A stretch of 64,000 bases of DNA from Microvirga sp052115485 (GCF_052115485.1 NZ_JBFRGU010000004.1:434001-498000), one strand, 5' to 3'; positions 1-9,267 are shown, counted from the first letter of the stretch. The notes: a model not told the origin generated them from the sequence alone. A program made the numbers and translations.

Positions 1-619
1 AGTAATCGAGCACGGGGCTGTAGAGCAGGTCCGGCACATAGGTGACGAGGGTCTTGCCCTCAAGATCAGAGGCTTCCGTGATGGGACCGTGGCGATCGAG
101 ATAGCTCTTCGAGGCGTAGAGTCTGAGCCGGTAGTCGGTGAGTTTGCGCGATACCAGACGCCCTTCCGTCGGCTGTTCGAGCGTCACGGCGATGTCGGCC
201 TCCCGCTTGGAGAGCGAGAAGGTGCGCGGCAGAGCCACAAGCTGCAGGGTGAGATCCGGATGTCGCTCGGCCAGAGCGCCGAGCTGCGACGCGAGGAAAT
301 AGGTTCCGAACCCGTCCGGCGCACCGACACGCACGGTGCCGGAAAGCGCAAGATCCGATCCGCCGACCTCGCTCGCCACGGCAAGCGCTTGCGTTTCCAT
401 GCCCTCCGCCCTCGCCAGAAGGCGCTCGCCCTGCTCCGTCAAGGCATAGCCCTGCGGGCTGCGTTCAAAGAGCTTGGCCTTGAGCACCCCTTCCAAGGCC
501 GCGATCCGGCGGGAAACTGTGGTATGGTCCGCCTCGAGACCCCGTGCGGCGACGGTCAATCGCCCGGTGCGGGCGACGGCGAGAAAATAGCGGAGATCGT
601 CCCAGTCGAAGCGGCTCAT
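1..619 (-). CDS. LysR family transcriptional regulator (3' end cut by window edge)
   Basis: The reverse strand from 619 reads MSRFDWDDLRYFLAVARTG, the usual opening of a LysR winged-helix domain. The HTH core has the 'HTTVSRRIAALE' signature at about residues 31-42. A periplasmic-binding-protein-like effector domain begins near residue 90. The protein runs off the window edge at about residue 206 of a usual ~300, so the C-terminus is unseen. It is divergent from mmsA with about 114 bp between starts, the normal arrangement for a LysR protein that controls its neighbour. Regulation of mmsA is therefore a reasonable inference, but no operator was identified with confidence. Confidence 0.9.
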   Translation of the reverse strand, partial: MSRFDWDDLRYFLAVARTGRLTVAARGLEADHTTVSRRIAALEGVLKAKLFERSPQGYALTEQGERLLARAEGMETQALAVASEVGGSDLALSGTVRVGAPDGFGTYFLASQLGALAERHPDLTLQLVALPRTFSLSKREADIAVTLEQPTEGRLVSRKLTDYRLRLYASKSYLDRHGPITEASDLEGKTLVTYVPDLLYSPVLDY

Positions 620-733
620 GATCTGCCCCTAGTCATATTGGCATTTTCGCACAACGTCGCTTCGATTTCACCCATAGAAGTGCGTTTTCGACAAGGGTAC
701 AACGGTGCACCAACAAATTCGGAGGAATACGCC

Positions 734-2230
734 ATGCGCGAAGTAGGACATTTCATCGGCGGCAAGCACGTTGCCGGAAAATCGGGCCGTACCACCGATG
801 TCTTCCAGCCGATGACCGGCGAGGTCATCGCCAAGGTCGCGCTGGCCACCAAGGACGAGTTGCGCCAGGCGGTCGAGAACGCCAAGGCCGCCCAGCCCGC
901 ATGGGCCGCCACCAACCCGCAGCGCCGCGCCCGCGTCATGATGAAGTTCCTTGAACTCATCGCCAAGGAAACCGATTCACTCGCTGAACTGCTCGCCCGT
1001 GAGCACGGCAAGACCATTGTGGACGCCAAGGGCGACATTCAGCGCGGCGTCGAAGTGGCCGAGTTCTGCACCGGCATCCCGCACCTCATCAAGGGCGAGT
1101 TCACCGAAGGCGCCGGCCCCGGTATCGACATGTATTCGATCCGCCAGGCGCTCGGCGTCGTGGCCGGCATCACCCCGTTCAACTTCCCGGCGATGATCCC
1201 GCTCTGGAAGCTGTCTCCGGCAATCGCCTGCGGCAACGCTTTCATCCTCAAGCCCTCCGAGCGCGCGCCGGGCGTGCCGATGCGTCTCGCCGAGCTGATG
1301 ATGGAAGCGGGCCTGCCCGCCGGTATTCTCAACGTGGTCAACGGCGACAAGGAATCAGTCGACGCAATCCTCGACGATGCGGACATCAAGGCGGTCGGCT
1401 TCGTCGGCTCCTCGCCCATCGCGGAATACGTCTATTCCCGCGCCACGGCGACGGGTAAGCGCGCGCAGTGCTTCGGCGGCGCGAAGAACCACATGATCAT
1501 CATGCCTGACGCCGATCTCGATCAGGCGGTCGATGCGCTCATCGGCGCGGGCTACGGCTCGGCGGGCGAGCGCTGCATGGCGATCTCGGTCGCGGTGCCC
1601 GTCGGCAAGTCCACCGCCGACGCGCTCATGCACAAGCTGATCCCGCGCGTCGAGAGCCTGAAGGTCGGCCCCTCCACCGATCCGGCCGCCGATTTCGGTC
1701 CGCTCGTCACCAAAGCCCATCTCGACAAGGTGCGTTCCTATGTCGATCTCGGCGTGAAGGAAGGCGCGAAGCTTGCGGTCGACGGCCGTAACTTCAAGAT
1801 GCAGGGCTACGAGAACGGCTTCTACATGGGCGGCTGCCTCTTCGACGAGGTGAAGACCGACATGCGCATCTACAAGGAAGAAATCTTCGGCCCCGTGCTC
1901 TCAGTGGTACGCGCCAAGGACTACGAGGACGCGCTGCGTCTGCCGACTGACCACGAATACGGCAACGGCGTCGCGATCTATACTCGCGACGGCGATGCCG
2001 CCCGCGACTTCGCCTCGCGTGTGAATGTCGGCATGGTCGGCATCAACGTGCCGATCCCGGTGCCGCTGGCCTACTACACCTTCGGCGGCTGGAAGCGCTC
2101 CGGCTTCGGCGACTTGAACCAGCACGGTCCGGACGCGATCCGCTTCTACACGAAGACGAAGACGGTCACCTCCCGCTGGCCGTCCGGCATCAAGGAAGGC
2201 GCGGAATTCGCTATTCCGACAATGAAGTAA
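734..2230 (+). CDS. mmsA: CoA-acylating methylmalonate-semialdehyde dehydrogenase
   Basis: The product (498 aa) is an aldehyde dehydrogenase superfamily member that oxidatively decarboxylates methylmalonate semialdehyde to propionyl-CoA (valine degradation) and malonate semialdehyde to acetyl-CoA (end of inositol degradation, where it is called IolA). The oxyanion-hole Asn is at about 150 (TPFNFPAMIP) and the catalytic Cys at about 281 (GERCMAIS). Length is typical for the family. The reading frame is open for 645 bases upstream, but the start at 734 is chosen because GGAGGA lies 8 bases before it and the N-terminus (MREVGHFIGGKHV) is canonical. No separate iolA is seen in the inositol locus at 19.8-32.2 kb, so this enzyme may serve both pathways. 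Confidence 0.95.
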   Translation: MREVGHFIGGKHVAGKSGRTTDVFQPMTGEVIAKVALATKDELRQAVENAKAAQPAWAATNPQRRARVMMKFLELIAKETDSLAELLAREHGKTIVDAKGDIQRGVEVAEFCTGIPHLIKGEFTEGAGPGIDMYSIRQALGVVAGITPFNFPAMIPLWKLSPAIACGNAFILKPSERAPGVPMRLAELMMEAGLPAGILNVVNGDKESVDAILDDADIKAVGFVGSSPIAEYVYSRATATGKRAQCFGGAKNHMIIMPDADLDQAVDALIGAGYGSAGERCMAISVAVPVGKSTADALMHKLIPRVESLKVGPSTDPAADFGPLVTKAHLDKVRSYVDLGVKEGAKLAVDGRNFKMQGYENGFYMGGCLFDEVKTDMRIYKEEIFGPVLSVVRAKDYEDALRLPTDHEYGNGVAIYTRDGDAARDFASRVNVGMVGINVPIPVPLAYYTFGGWKRSGFGDLNQHGPDAIRFYTKTKTVTSRWPSGIKEGAEFAIPTMK

Positions 2231-2242
2231 AATCGAAACTGC

Positions 2243-2269
2243 AATGGCCGGGGCTCGCTCCCGGCCATT
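2243..2269 (+). terminator. Rho-independent-type hairpin after mmsA
   Basis: A perfect 10-bp stem (AATGGCCGGG / CCCGGCCATT) with a 7-base loop lies 12 bases after the mmsA stop and is followed by TCGTTTC. The T tract is weak, but position and stem strength fit a terminator. Confidence 0.7.
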
Positions 2270-2328
2270 TCGTTTCTAGATCCAAAGTCGGGGTGCCCGA
2301 ACCGCTCGTGTCGTGACGATCTAGGACC

Positions 2329-3486
2329 ATGACCCAGTTCTCTCTGACCGACGATCAAATCACCATCCGCGACATGGCTCTCGCCTTCGCGGCGGACAAT
2401 CTTGCGCCTTTTGCCCTCGAATGGGACGAGAAGAAGCACTTTCCTGTCGATGTGATGCGCGAGGCCGCCGCTCTCGGCATGGCCGCGATCTACACCCGCG
2501 ACGATGTCGGCGGGTCGGGTATGACGCGCCTCGACGCGGCGTTGATCTTCGAAGCCTTGGCCACGGGCTGCCCCGCCATTTCCGCGTATCTTTCGATCCA
2601 CAACATGGTTTCGTGGATGATCGACCGGTATGGGTCGGAAGAGCAGCGCCAACGCTTCCTACCGCGGCTTTGCACCATGGAGCTGATCGGCAGCTATTGC
2701 CTCACCGAGCCGGGTTCGGGTTCCGATGCTGCGGCGCTGAAAACCCGCGCGGTGCGCGACGGGGACTTTTACGTCGTCAACGGCGTCAAGCAGTTCATCT
2801 CCGGCGCGGGCGTCTCCGATATCTATGTGACGATGGTGCGCACCGGCGAGGACGGCCCCTCCGGCATCTCGACTCTCGTGATCGAAAAGGACACGCCGGG
2901 TCTCTCCTTCGGCGCACTCGAAAAGAAGATGGGCTGGAATGCGCATCCCACCCGCGCCGTGATTTTCGAAGACGTGCGCGTGCCCATCGCCAACCGCCTC
3001 TCCGAGGAAGGCATGGGCTTCAAGATCGCTATGTCGGGACTCGATGGCGGGCGGCTCAATATCGGCGCGTGCTCGCTCGGCGGCGCGCAATCGGCTCTCG
3101 ACAAGACACTCGCTTACACATCCGAGCGCAAGGCCTTCGGCAAGCGCATCGCGGATTTTCAAGCCCTGCAATTCCGGCTCGCCGACATGGCGACGGAACT
3201 GGAAGCCGCCCGCACGTTTCTTTGGCGCGCGGCTTCGGCACTCGACGCCAAGACGCCGGATGCGACGAAGCTCTGCGCCATGGCGAAGCGCCTGGCCACC
3301 GATACCGGGTTCGACGTGGCCAATGAAGCGCTGCAACTTCACGGCGGCTACGGCTATCTCGCCGATTACGGCATCGAGAAGATCGTGCGCGATTTGCGCG
3401 TCCACCAAATCCTGGAAGGCACCAACGAGATCATGCGGCTCATTGTGGCACGCGATCTCGTGGGACGAGGAAACCAGTCTCGATAG
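2329..3486 (+). CDS. Acyl-CoA dehydrogenase, probably isobutyryl-CoA dehydrogenase
   Basis: A 385-aa flavoprotein of the acyl-CoA dehydrogenase family. The FAD/substrate signature CLTEPGSGSDAA is at about residues 124-135. The catalytic base is Glu363 in LEGTNEIMR, the position used by short/branched-chain members. The arginine-rich 'SERKAFGKRIADFQ' segment and the 'LHGGYGY' motif are also present. It sits between mmsA and mmsB, which act downstream in valine degradation. That context points to isobutyryl-CoA dehydrogenase (ACAD8-type), although 2-methylbutyryl-CoA specificity cannot be excluded. No enoyl-CoA hydratase or 3-hydroxyisobutyryl-CoA hydrolase lies beside it, so the pathway is split. 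The start has no strong RBS but gives the standard N-terminus. Confidence 0.85.
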   Translation: MTQFSLTDDQITIRDMALAFAADNLAPFALEWDEKKHFPVDVMREAAALGMAAIYTRDDVGGSGMTRLDAALIFEALATGCPAISAYLSIHNMVSWMIDRYGSEEQRQRFLPRLCTMELIGSYCLTEPGSGSDAAALKTRAVRDGDFYVVNGVKQFISGAGVSDIYVTMVRTGEDGPSGISTLVIEKDTPGLSFGALEKKMGWNAHPTRAVIFEDVRVPIANRLSEEGMGFKIAMSGLDGGRLNIGACSLGGAQSALDKTLAYTSERKAFGKRIADFQALQFRLADMATELEAARTFLWRAASALDAKTPDATKLCAMAKRLATDTGFDVANEALQLHGGYGYLADYGIEKIVRDLRVHQILEGTNEIMRLIVARDLVGRGNQSR

Positions 3487-3500
3487 AAGCGCCAACATGC

Positions 3501-3602
3501 CCTCCTCCCCTTGTGGGGAGGAGTTGGAGATGGGGGTATGAGCGCCATGATTGATCCAGCGGGGTGCTGACACCCCCACCCTAGCCCCCCAAGGGGGAGG
3601 GA
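3501..3602. repeat. Intergenic palindromic repeat, family A (copy 1)
   Basis: GC-rich element made of two outer palindromes built on CTCCCC-TTGTGGGGAG with an inner 'TTGGAGATGGGGGT ... ACCCCCACC' arm pair. Related copies lie at 4649-4798, 25056-25145 and 31277-31385. It occupies the gap before mmsB and can fold as one long hairpin, so it may affect mRNA stability or termination. Confidence 0.8.
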
Positions 3603-3620
3603 ATAATGCCGGAGGGACCC

Positions 3621-4511
3621 ATGACCACCATCGCATTCATCGGCCTCGGCCACATGGGCGGCCCCATGGCCGCCAATCTCGTAAAAGCGGGTCATGAGGT
3701 CGTCGGGTTCGATCTCTCGCCCACCTCCTGCGATCAAGCGCGGGCGGATGGAACCACGGTCGTCGGCTCGGCTCTCGACAGCGTCCGCAACGCCGATGTG
3801 GCGATCACCATGTTGCCCGCGGGCGCGCATGTGCTCTCGGTCTGGACCGATATTCTGCCCCAGGTGAAGCCGGGCACCTTGATCATCGACTGCTCCACTA
3901 TCGACGTGGATAGCGCTCGGAAGGCACACGCCATGGCGCGTGAGCAAAATCTACCCTCTCTCGACGCCCCCGTCTCCGGCGGCGTCGGCGGCGCAAAGGG
4001 TGCGACGCTGACCTTCATGGCAGGCGGCTCGAACGAGGCGTTCGCCAGGGCCCAGCCGATCCTTTCGCAAATGGGAAAGCGTGTCGTCCATTGCGGCGAG
4101 GCCGGCGCAGGGCAGGCGGCCAAGATCTGCAACAACATGATCCTCGGTATTTCGATGATCGGCGTCGCGGAAGCCTTTGTGTTGGCCGAGAAACTTGGCC
4201 TCTCCCATCAGGCGCTCTTCGACGTCGCGTCGACAGCCTCCGGTCAATGCTGGTCGCTCACCAGCTACTGCCCGGTGCCGGGCCCCGTGCCCACCTCGCC
4301 GGCCAACAACAACTACCAGCCGGGCTTTGCAGCCGCGCTCATGCTCAAGGATCTCAAGCTCGCGCAGAACGCGGCGCTTGATTCCGGTGCGGTGACGCCC
4401 CTCGGCGCGGAGGCGGCCCAGCTTTATGCCCTCTTCAACGGCGAGGGCCATGGGGGCGAGGATTTCTCCGCCATCATCAACTTTCTGCGCGGGCGAGCTG
4501 AAGTGCGATAG
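3621..4511 (+). CDS. mmsB: 3-hydroxyisobutyrate dehydrogenase
   Basis: A 296-aa beta-hydroxyacid dehydrogenase that oxidises 3-hydroxyisobutyrate to methylmalonate semialdehyde with NAD+, feeding MmsA in valine degradation. The N-terminal Rossmann motif is IGLGHMGGPMAANL. The substrate-binding signature is DAPVSGGVGGA, and the catalytic Lys is about residue 168 in GAGQAAKICNN. The start at 3621 is preferred over an ATG at 3606 because GGAGGG lies just before it and the Rossmann strand then begins normally. It follows the acyl-CoA dehydrogenase gene with a family A repeat between them. Confidence 0.93.
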   Translation: MTTIAFIGLGHMGGPMAANLVKAGHEVVGFDLSPTSCDQARADGTTVVGSALDSVRNADVAITMLPAGAHVLSVWTDILPQVKPGTLIIDCSTIDVDSARKAHAMAREQNLPSLDAPVSGGVGGAKGATLTFMAGGSNEAFARAQPILSQMGKRVVHCGEAGAGQAAKICNNMILGISMIGVAEAFVLAEKLGLSHQALFDVASTASGQCWSLTSYCPVPGPVPTSPANNNYQPGFAAALMLKDLKLAQNAALDSGAVTPLGAEAAQLYALFNGEGHGGEDFSAIINFLRGRAEVR

Positions 4512-4540
4512 TTTCCTGAGGGAAATAAGGTCAGGCTCGA

Positions 4541-4610
4541 GCATGATCACAACAAGTGGAAATCGATTGTTTCGCCCGGATCATTTGGATCATGCGGCAT
4601 CAAAAGAATC
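4541..4610. repeat. Intergenic repeat, family C (copy 1)
   Basis: Contains GCATGATCACAACAAGTGGAA followed by a CGATTGTTTCGCCCGGATCAT arm and GATCATGCGGCATCAAA, a form of the common Hyphomicrobiales 'GATCATG' palindromic element. A second fragment (GTTGATCATGTTTCAAGCTG) lies at 4834-4874. Related copies are at 6176-6280, 35873-35975 and, in a reduced form, 61913-61965. The whole 4512-4959 gap holds only these and the family A copy; no gene is seen. Confidence 0.7.
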
Positions 4611-4648
4611 GGGCGTGACTCAGTTTGATGAGGATAAGGCGCAGGCTT

Positions 4649-4798
4649 TCCCTCCCCCTTGCGGAACGAAGGTGGGGGTGGTCCGCCCGGGTGAGACTTT
4701 CATACGTCTGGCGCTGTAGCAGCCTGCTTATCGGATCACTGGCAACGCTCTGACTTTTCAACCCCCACCCCTGCCCCTCCCCGCAAGGGAGAGGGAAG
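4649..4798. repeat. Intergenic palindromic repeat, family A (copy 2, with insert)
   Basis: Outer arms CCTCCCCCTTGCGGAACGAAGG and CCCCTCCCCGCAAGGGAGAGG flank about 85 unrelated bases. It therefore looks like a family A element whose inner part has diverged or been replaced. It lies in the non-coding gap between mmsB and the membrane protein at 4960. Confidence 0.65.
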
Positions 4799-4959
4799 AG
4801 CGCAGACCAAACTTGAGTCACCACCAGAGAATCGAGAGTTGATCATGTTTCAAGCTGAAACAATCAAGCTCCAGTGTTGCAGCGCTCCTACAGCTTTCGA
4901 GACGCACCTCAATTACGTTAAATTCGCGTCACATTCTCAACTCCCGATGACCCGACCTG

Positions 4960-6177
4960 ATGTCCCCCCTTTCTTCCCAGGCTGACCCTTCCGGCGCCGC
5001 TGCCGCGATCTTGCGGCGGCTCGGCTTCGCGCTCCTGTTCTTCGTGGGGCCTGTCGCCGCTCTCTTTGCAAGGCGTGCCATTGTCATCTTAGGGCCAGTC
5101 GCGATCATTCTTCTGGTGCTGGCCGCTTTGCTCGATGGAACCTCGCGGTTTTCGCGCCAGCATCTTGGGCACCTCCTGCGCTCCGCGGGCGGCACGGCGG
5201 GCTTCGTCCTGCTGCTATGGACCGCCCTCTCGCTGGTCTGGACACCCTTTTTACCCGAGGCGACTGAGCGCCTGTTCAATCTCATCGGCATGCTGATCAT
5301 GGCCGCTGCCGGCTATCTCGCTCTCCCGGACCGGATGCGCTCGGCAAATCTCTACATGCTTTCCGTAGGCGTCGCTCTTGCCGCCATTGCCGCCAGCGCG
5401 ATTGCCCTTCGTGGCGTGGCGTATGCCAGCACCGACGGACAGAACCTCGAACGCGGGGTCATTCTTCTCGTTCTCTTCGTATGGCCCGCGGTGACATGGC
5501 TGCATTCGCGCGGACGCAATCTGGAAGCGCTGCTGCTCGCCGTCGCGGTGGCTTTGGCCTCGGTGCTCAGCCCCAGCGCTCTGCCTCTGCAAGGCCTGGC
5601 TATAGGCGCTGCGATCTTCGTGCTGACGGCAATAGGCCCCGGCTTCGGCGTTCGTTTTACAGCGACCGTCATGGCGGGATTGGTCCTGCTCGCGCCGGCC
5701 ATCCCCTTCGCGCTCGGACCGGTAGCGACGAACCTCTTCGGCCCCGAGACCTCGCTTGAGATCTGGCGCTCCGTGATCATCGACGAGCCGGTTCGGCTCG
5801 TCACCGGGCACGGGTTGGAGACCGCCCTCCGAGGACGTTTCGCCGGCCTGCTCGCGCCCGGCGCGCCCACCGGTTTCCTGTTCGAGATCTGGTACGAACT
5901 CGGCATCATCGGCGCAGCGACCAGCGCCATCGTCCTTTACGCGTCCGTCGCCGGCTCGGTTAGCGAGCGCCCTCTGCTCGTTCCCGGCGTCATCGCAACT
6001 TTCGCCTCGGCTTATGCACTTGGATGCTTGGGCATCGGCACGGCGCAGGCGTGGTGGTTCACGGCGCTTGTCGTGGCCATGCTGATGTTCGTGGCAATCG
6101 AGCGCGGGCAATTTCGCACGAAACGCCCCAAGGCGACGCTTCTCCGTCGCGAACGTCCGCTTGTGCCGACACGTTAG
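4960..6177 (+). CDS. Polytopic membrane protein, O-antigen ligase/polymerase-like
   Basis: A 405-aa very hydrophobic protein with about ten or eleven predicted membrane segments. One longer periplasmic loop near residues 255-320 includes WRSVIIDEPVRLVTGHGLE and then the FEIWYELGIIG segment. A loop with a conserved 'G(H)G ... E' followed by 'E.W.ELG..G' before a membrane helix is typical of the O-antigen ligase/polymerase (Wzy_C/WaaL-like) fold. No glycosyltransferases or polysaccharide genes are nearby, so the substrate is unknown. The gene stands alone between repeat-rich gaps. The family call is a pattern match, not proof. Confidence 0.6.
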   Translation: MSPLSSQADPSGAAAAILRRLGFALLFFVGPVAALFARRAIVILGPVAIILLVLAALLDGTSRFSRQHLGHLLRSAGGTAGFVLLLWTALSLVWTPFLPEATERLFNLIGMLIMAAAGYLALPDRMRSANLYMLSVGVALAAIAASAIALRGVAYASTDGQNLERGVILLVLFVWPAVTWLHSRGRNLEALLLAVAVALASVLSPSALPLQGLAIGAAIFVLTAIGPGFGVRFTATVMAGLVLLAPAIPFALGPVATNLFGPETSLEIWRSVIIDEPVRLVTGHGLETALRGRFAGLLAPGAPTGFLFEIWYELGIIGAATSAIVLYASVAGSVSERPLLVPGVIATFASAYALGCLGIGTAQAWWFTALVVAMLMFVAIERGQFRTKRPKATLLRRERPLVPTR

Positions 6178-6280
6178 AGTTTGATCAGAACAAGTGGAAA
6201 CCGGTTGTTCGCCCGGATCATGCGGCATCAAAGAACTAGAGTTTGATCATGTTTCAATCTGAACCGATCAAGCTCTAGCC
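6176..6280. repeat. Intergenic repeat, family C (copy 2)
   Basis: Two modules: a GATCAGAACAAGTGGAAACC arm with a GATCATGCGGCATCAAAG arm, then an inverted repeat starting CTAGAGTTTGATCATG and ending GATCAAGCTCTAG. It directly follows the stop codon of the 4960 gene and could serve as its 3' hairpin. Confidence 0.7.
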
Positions 6281-6349
6281 CGCCTGACGGATTGACCACG
6301 AGACCCTGTCTCTGCTTCGCTGGTCCGCCTCTTCGAGAAAAGGTTCATC

Positions 6350-7519
6350 ATGGCCATTATCAACCGCGTCGCCGACTTCACCGATGAGATCACCAGCTGG
6401 CGTCGCGATTTTCACGAGAATCCGGAACTCCAGTTCGATGTGCATCGTACCGCCGCCATCGTCGCGGAAAAGCTGAAAGCATTCGGCTGCGATGAAGTCG
6501 TCACCGGCATCGGGCAAACCGGCGTCGTCGGCGTGATCCGCGGACGGTCAAACGGCTCGGGGAAAGTCATCGGCCTTCGCGCCGACATGGACGCGCTGCC
6601 CATCGAGGAAGCGACGGACGTTCCCTACAAGTCCAAAGTGCCGGGCAAGATGCATGCCTGCGGCCATGACGGACACACTTCCATGCTGCTCGGCGCCGCG
6701 AAATATCTGGCCGAGACACGCAATTTCGACGGCGTCGCCATCATGATCTTCCAACCGGCGGAAGAAGGCGGCGGGGGCGGCGACGCCATGGTGAAGGACG
6801 GGCTGATGGAGCGCTTTGGCATCCAGGAAGTCTACGGCATGCACAACATGCCGGGAATTCCGGTCGGTCAATTCGCGATCCGTCCCGGCCCGATCGCTGC
6901 GGCGGCAGACCGTTTCACACTTGTCATCGAAGGCAAGGGCGGGCACGCCGCGCAGCCGCATAGTTCGGTGGATCCGATTCTTGTGGCGAGCCACGTGATC
7001 ACCGCGCTTCAATCCATCGTCTCGCGCAGCGTCGATCCGCTCGAAGCCGCCGTCGTTTCGGTCTGCTCGGTGAAAGCCGGCGAAGCCTTCAACGTCATCC
7101 CCCATCACGCGACGCTGCTCGGCACCGTGCGCTCGCTCACGCCTGAGATTCGCGACCTCAGCGAGCAGCGTGTCCGCGGCATCGTCGAGAACGTCTGTGC
7201 CGCCTTCGGCGCGGTGGGACAACTCGACTACGTCCGTGGTTATCCGGTGACCGTGAACGATGCGGACAGGACCGAGTTCATGGCGAAGGTTGCGCGGGCG
7301 GTTGTCGGCGACAAGGCCGTTAACACCGCGATCCAGCCGATGATGGGTGCGGAGGATTTCTCCTACATGCTGGAGCAACGCCCCGGCGCCTACATCTTCC
7401 TCGGCAACGGCGATACTGCCAGCTGCCACCACCCGGCCTATGATTTCAACGACGACGCGACGCCCTACGGCGTGTCGCTCTGGGCGAAGATCATCGAGAC
7501 CGGAATGCCTGCGCGCTGA
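6350..7519 (+). CDS. M20 family amidohydrolase (hippurate/N-acyl-amino-acid hydrolase type)
   Basis: A 389-aa metallopeptidase-like amidohydrolase. The metal-binding motif MHACGHDGHTSMLLG is near residues 101-115 (His102). The acidic PAEEGGGGGDAM motif follows at about 143. The dimerisation-domain motif GKGGHAAQPH and the C-terminal MMGAEDFSYM complete the M20D pattern. Such enzymes hydrolyse N-acyl or N-benzoyl amino acids in the cytoplasm; the exact substrate cannot be read from sequence. It stands alone and converges on the lactate permease gene, with a shared terminator between them. Confidence 0.9.
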   Translation: MAIINRVADFTDEITSWRRDFHENPELQFDVHRTAAIVAEKLKAFGCDEVVTGIGQTGVVGVIRGRSNGSGKVIGLRADMDALPIEEATDVPYKSKVPGKMHACGHDGHTSMLLGAAKYLAETRNFDGVAIMIFQPAEEGGGGGDAMVKDGLMERFGIQEVYGMHNMPGIPVGQFAIRPGPIAAAADRFTLVIEGKGGHAAQPHSSVDPILVASHVITALQSIVSRSVDPLEAAVVSVCSVKAGEAFNVIPHHATLLGTVRSLTPEIRDLSEQRVRGIVENVCAAFGAVGQLDYVRGYPVTVNDADRTEFMAKVARAVVGDKAVNTAIQPMMGAEDFSYMLEQRPGAYIFLGNGDTASCHHPAYDFNDDATPYGVSLWAKIIETGMPAR

Positions 7520-7541
7520 AGCACAGCGGACAAGCAAAAGA

Positions 7542-7566
7542 CACCGCCGGCTTCATACCGGCGGCG
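7542..7566. terminator. Bidirectional terminator between converging genes
   Basis: Stem CCGCCGG / CCGGCGG with a CTTCATA loop, followed on the + strand by CGTTTTGC. On the - strand it is preceded by the lctP stop about 20 bases away. It serves the amidohydrolase gene and possibly lctP. Confidence 0.75.
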
Positions 7567-7584
7567 TTTTGCATGTCTGGACGT

Positions 7585-9267
7585 TTACTGCACGACCATC
7601 GCCGTGAACGGGTGCACATAGGCCTGGAGCATGACGAGGCCGCCGACGAGTGCCGCCAGCGCGATGGAGTGCCAGAACACGAAACGCAAGATATCGCCCT
7701 CGTGACCGAACCAGTTGGTGGCGGTGGAGGCAACGACGATGGATTGCGCATCGACCATCTTGCCCATGACGCCGCCGCTCGAATTCGAGGCGCACATCAG
7801 AATCTCTGACAAGCCCAGCTGCCCGGCGGTGATCTTCTGCAAACCGCCGAACAGAACGTTCGAAGCGGTATCGGACCCGGTCAAAGCAACGCCGAGCCAG
7901 CCCAGCATCGCGGCAAAGAACGGATAGAGGAAGCCGGTCTGCGCGAAGGCAAGACCGAGCGTGGCATCCACGCCCGAATAGCGCGTGAGCGTGCCGAGCG
8001 CGAGCATCGCCGCGATGGTGATCAGCGAGTAGCGCACGACCCAGAACGTCTCCGCATAGGCTTTAATGAGACGCCACGGGGAATATCTCATCGCGAAACC
8101 GGAGACGATGGCCGCAAGCAGAATGCCGGTTCCCGTCATCGTGAGAATATTGAAACCGTAAATGGCCGCCTCGGGCGCGGGCTTGGCGACGACCGGTGGT
8201 ACCTTCTGCACCAGATTGTGCAAGCCTTCGAAAACCCATTTCGGAAAGTAGAGCGGGTTGACCACGTCCTTGAAAGTCTGCGTGCCCCAGATGAACACGA
8301 AAACGCACAGGATGATCCAGGGCAGCCACGCCTTGAACACGTCGCCGGCGCTGTGTTTCCTCAACTGGTGCGGCGTTGCGGCAGCGCCGAGCGGCGAAGG
8401 CGCGCCGGCGGAAACCGAATCGCTGCCGCTGCGCAGGATCGGGCTGGTCCAGATCTGCGCCGGGTGCCAGATCTTCAAAAAGGCCACAAGACAGCCCATG
8501 GAAACAAGAGAAGCGACCACGTCCACGAGCCAGGGCCCGTGAAAGTTCGAGACGAGGAATTGCGGCACCGCGAAAGCGACCCCGCAAACCAGGATCGCCG
8601 GCCAGATCTGCAACATCCCGCGCCATCCGGCGAAAGCCCAGATCAGCCAGAACGGCACGATGAGCGAAAAGAACGGCAATTGCCGACCGACCATCGCGCC
8701 GAGCGCGAACGGATCAAGACCCGTCACCGCGCCGAGGGTCACGATGGGCGTGCCGAGCGCGCCATATGCCACCGGCGCGGTATTCGCGATCAACGACAGG
8801 CCGGAAGCCGCGAGCGGCGAGAAGCCGAGACCAATGAGAATAGCGCCTGTTACCGCCACAGGCGTGCCAAACCCCGCCGCTCCCTCGAAGAACGCGCCGA
8901 AGGCGAAGGCCACGAGAAGAAGCTGCAATCGCCGGTCGGACGTGATGCCCGCAATCGAATCCTGCAGGATCACGAAGGAGCCATTCGCCACCGTCAGTCG
9001 GTAGAGAAAGATGACGTTGATGATGATCCAGCCGATGGGAAAAAGGCCGGTGAGTGCGCCAAAGCCCGCAGCCCTGAAGGCCATGCCTGTCGGCATCCCA
9101 AAGGCCACGATGGCCACAAGCAACGACACCACGAGCGCTGTCAGCGCCGCCAGATGCGCCCGCACCTTGGCGAAGGCGATGAGCCCGAGCAGACACAAAA
9201 TCGGCAACGTGGCGATAAGCGTCGAGAGCACCGGGCTCCCAAACGGGTCGTAAACCTGGCTCCACAT
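7585..9267 (-). CDS. lctP: L-lactate permease
   Basis: A 560-aa inner-membrane transporter of the LctP family (L-lactate, D-lactate or glycolate with protons), with about 13 membrane segments. The family signatures GAFFEGAAGFGTPVAVTGAIL and GSDTASNVLFG are present, the latter before the C-terminal helices. The start at 9267 (MWSQVYDPFGS) is chosen over an upstream ATG at 9324 because GAGGGAACG lies directly before it and this is the usual LctP N-terminus. No lactate dehydrogenase gene is adjacent, so the substrate within the lactate/glycolate group is open. Confidence 0.92.
   Translation of the reverse strand: MWSQVYDPFGSPVLSTLIATLPILCLLGLIAFAKVRAHLAALTALVVSLLVAIVAFGMPTGMAFRAAGFGALTGLFPIGWIIINVIFLYRLTVANGSFVILQDSIAGITSDRRLQLLLVAFAFGAFFEGAAGFGTPVAVTGAILIGLGFSPLAASGLSLIANTAPVAYGALGTPIVTLGAVTGLDPFALGAMVGRQLPFFSLIVPFWLIWAFAGWRGMLQIWPAILVCGVAFAVPQFLVSNFHGPWLVDVVASLVSMGCLVAFLKIWHPAQIWTSPILRSGSDSVSAGAPSPLGAAATPHQLRKHSAGDVFKAWLPWIILCVFVFIWGTQTFKDVVNPLYFPKWVFEGLHNLVQKVPPVVAKPAPEAAIYGFNILTMTGTGILLAAIVSGFAMRYSPWRLIKAYAETFWVVRYSLITIAAMLALGTLTRYSGVDATLGLAFAQTGFLYPFFAAMLGWLGVALTGSDTASNVLFGGLQKITAGQLGLSEILMCASNSSGGVMGKMVDAQSIVVASTATNWFGHEGDILRFVFWHSIALAALVGGLVMLQAYVHPFTAMVVQ

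Noticed and set aside
89..733. 215-residue N-terminal extension of MmsA
   Set aside because: It is the antisense of the LysR gene; the MmsA start at 734 has a clear RBS and canonical N-terminus.
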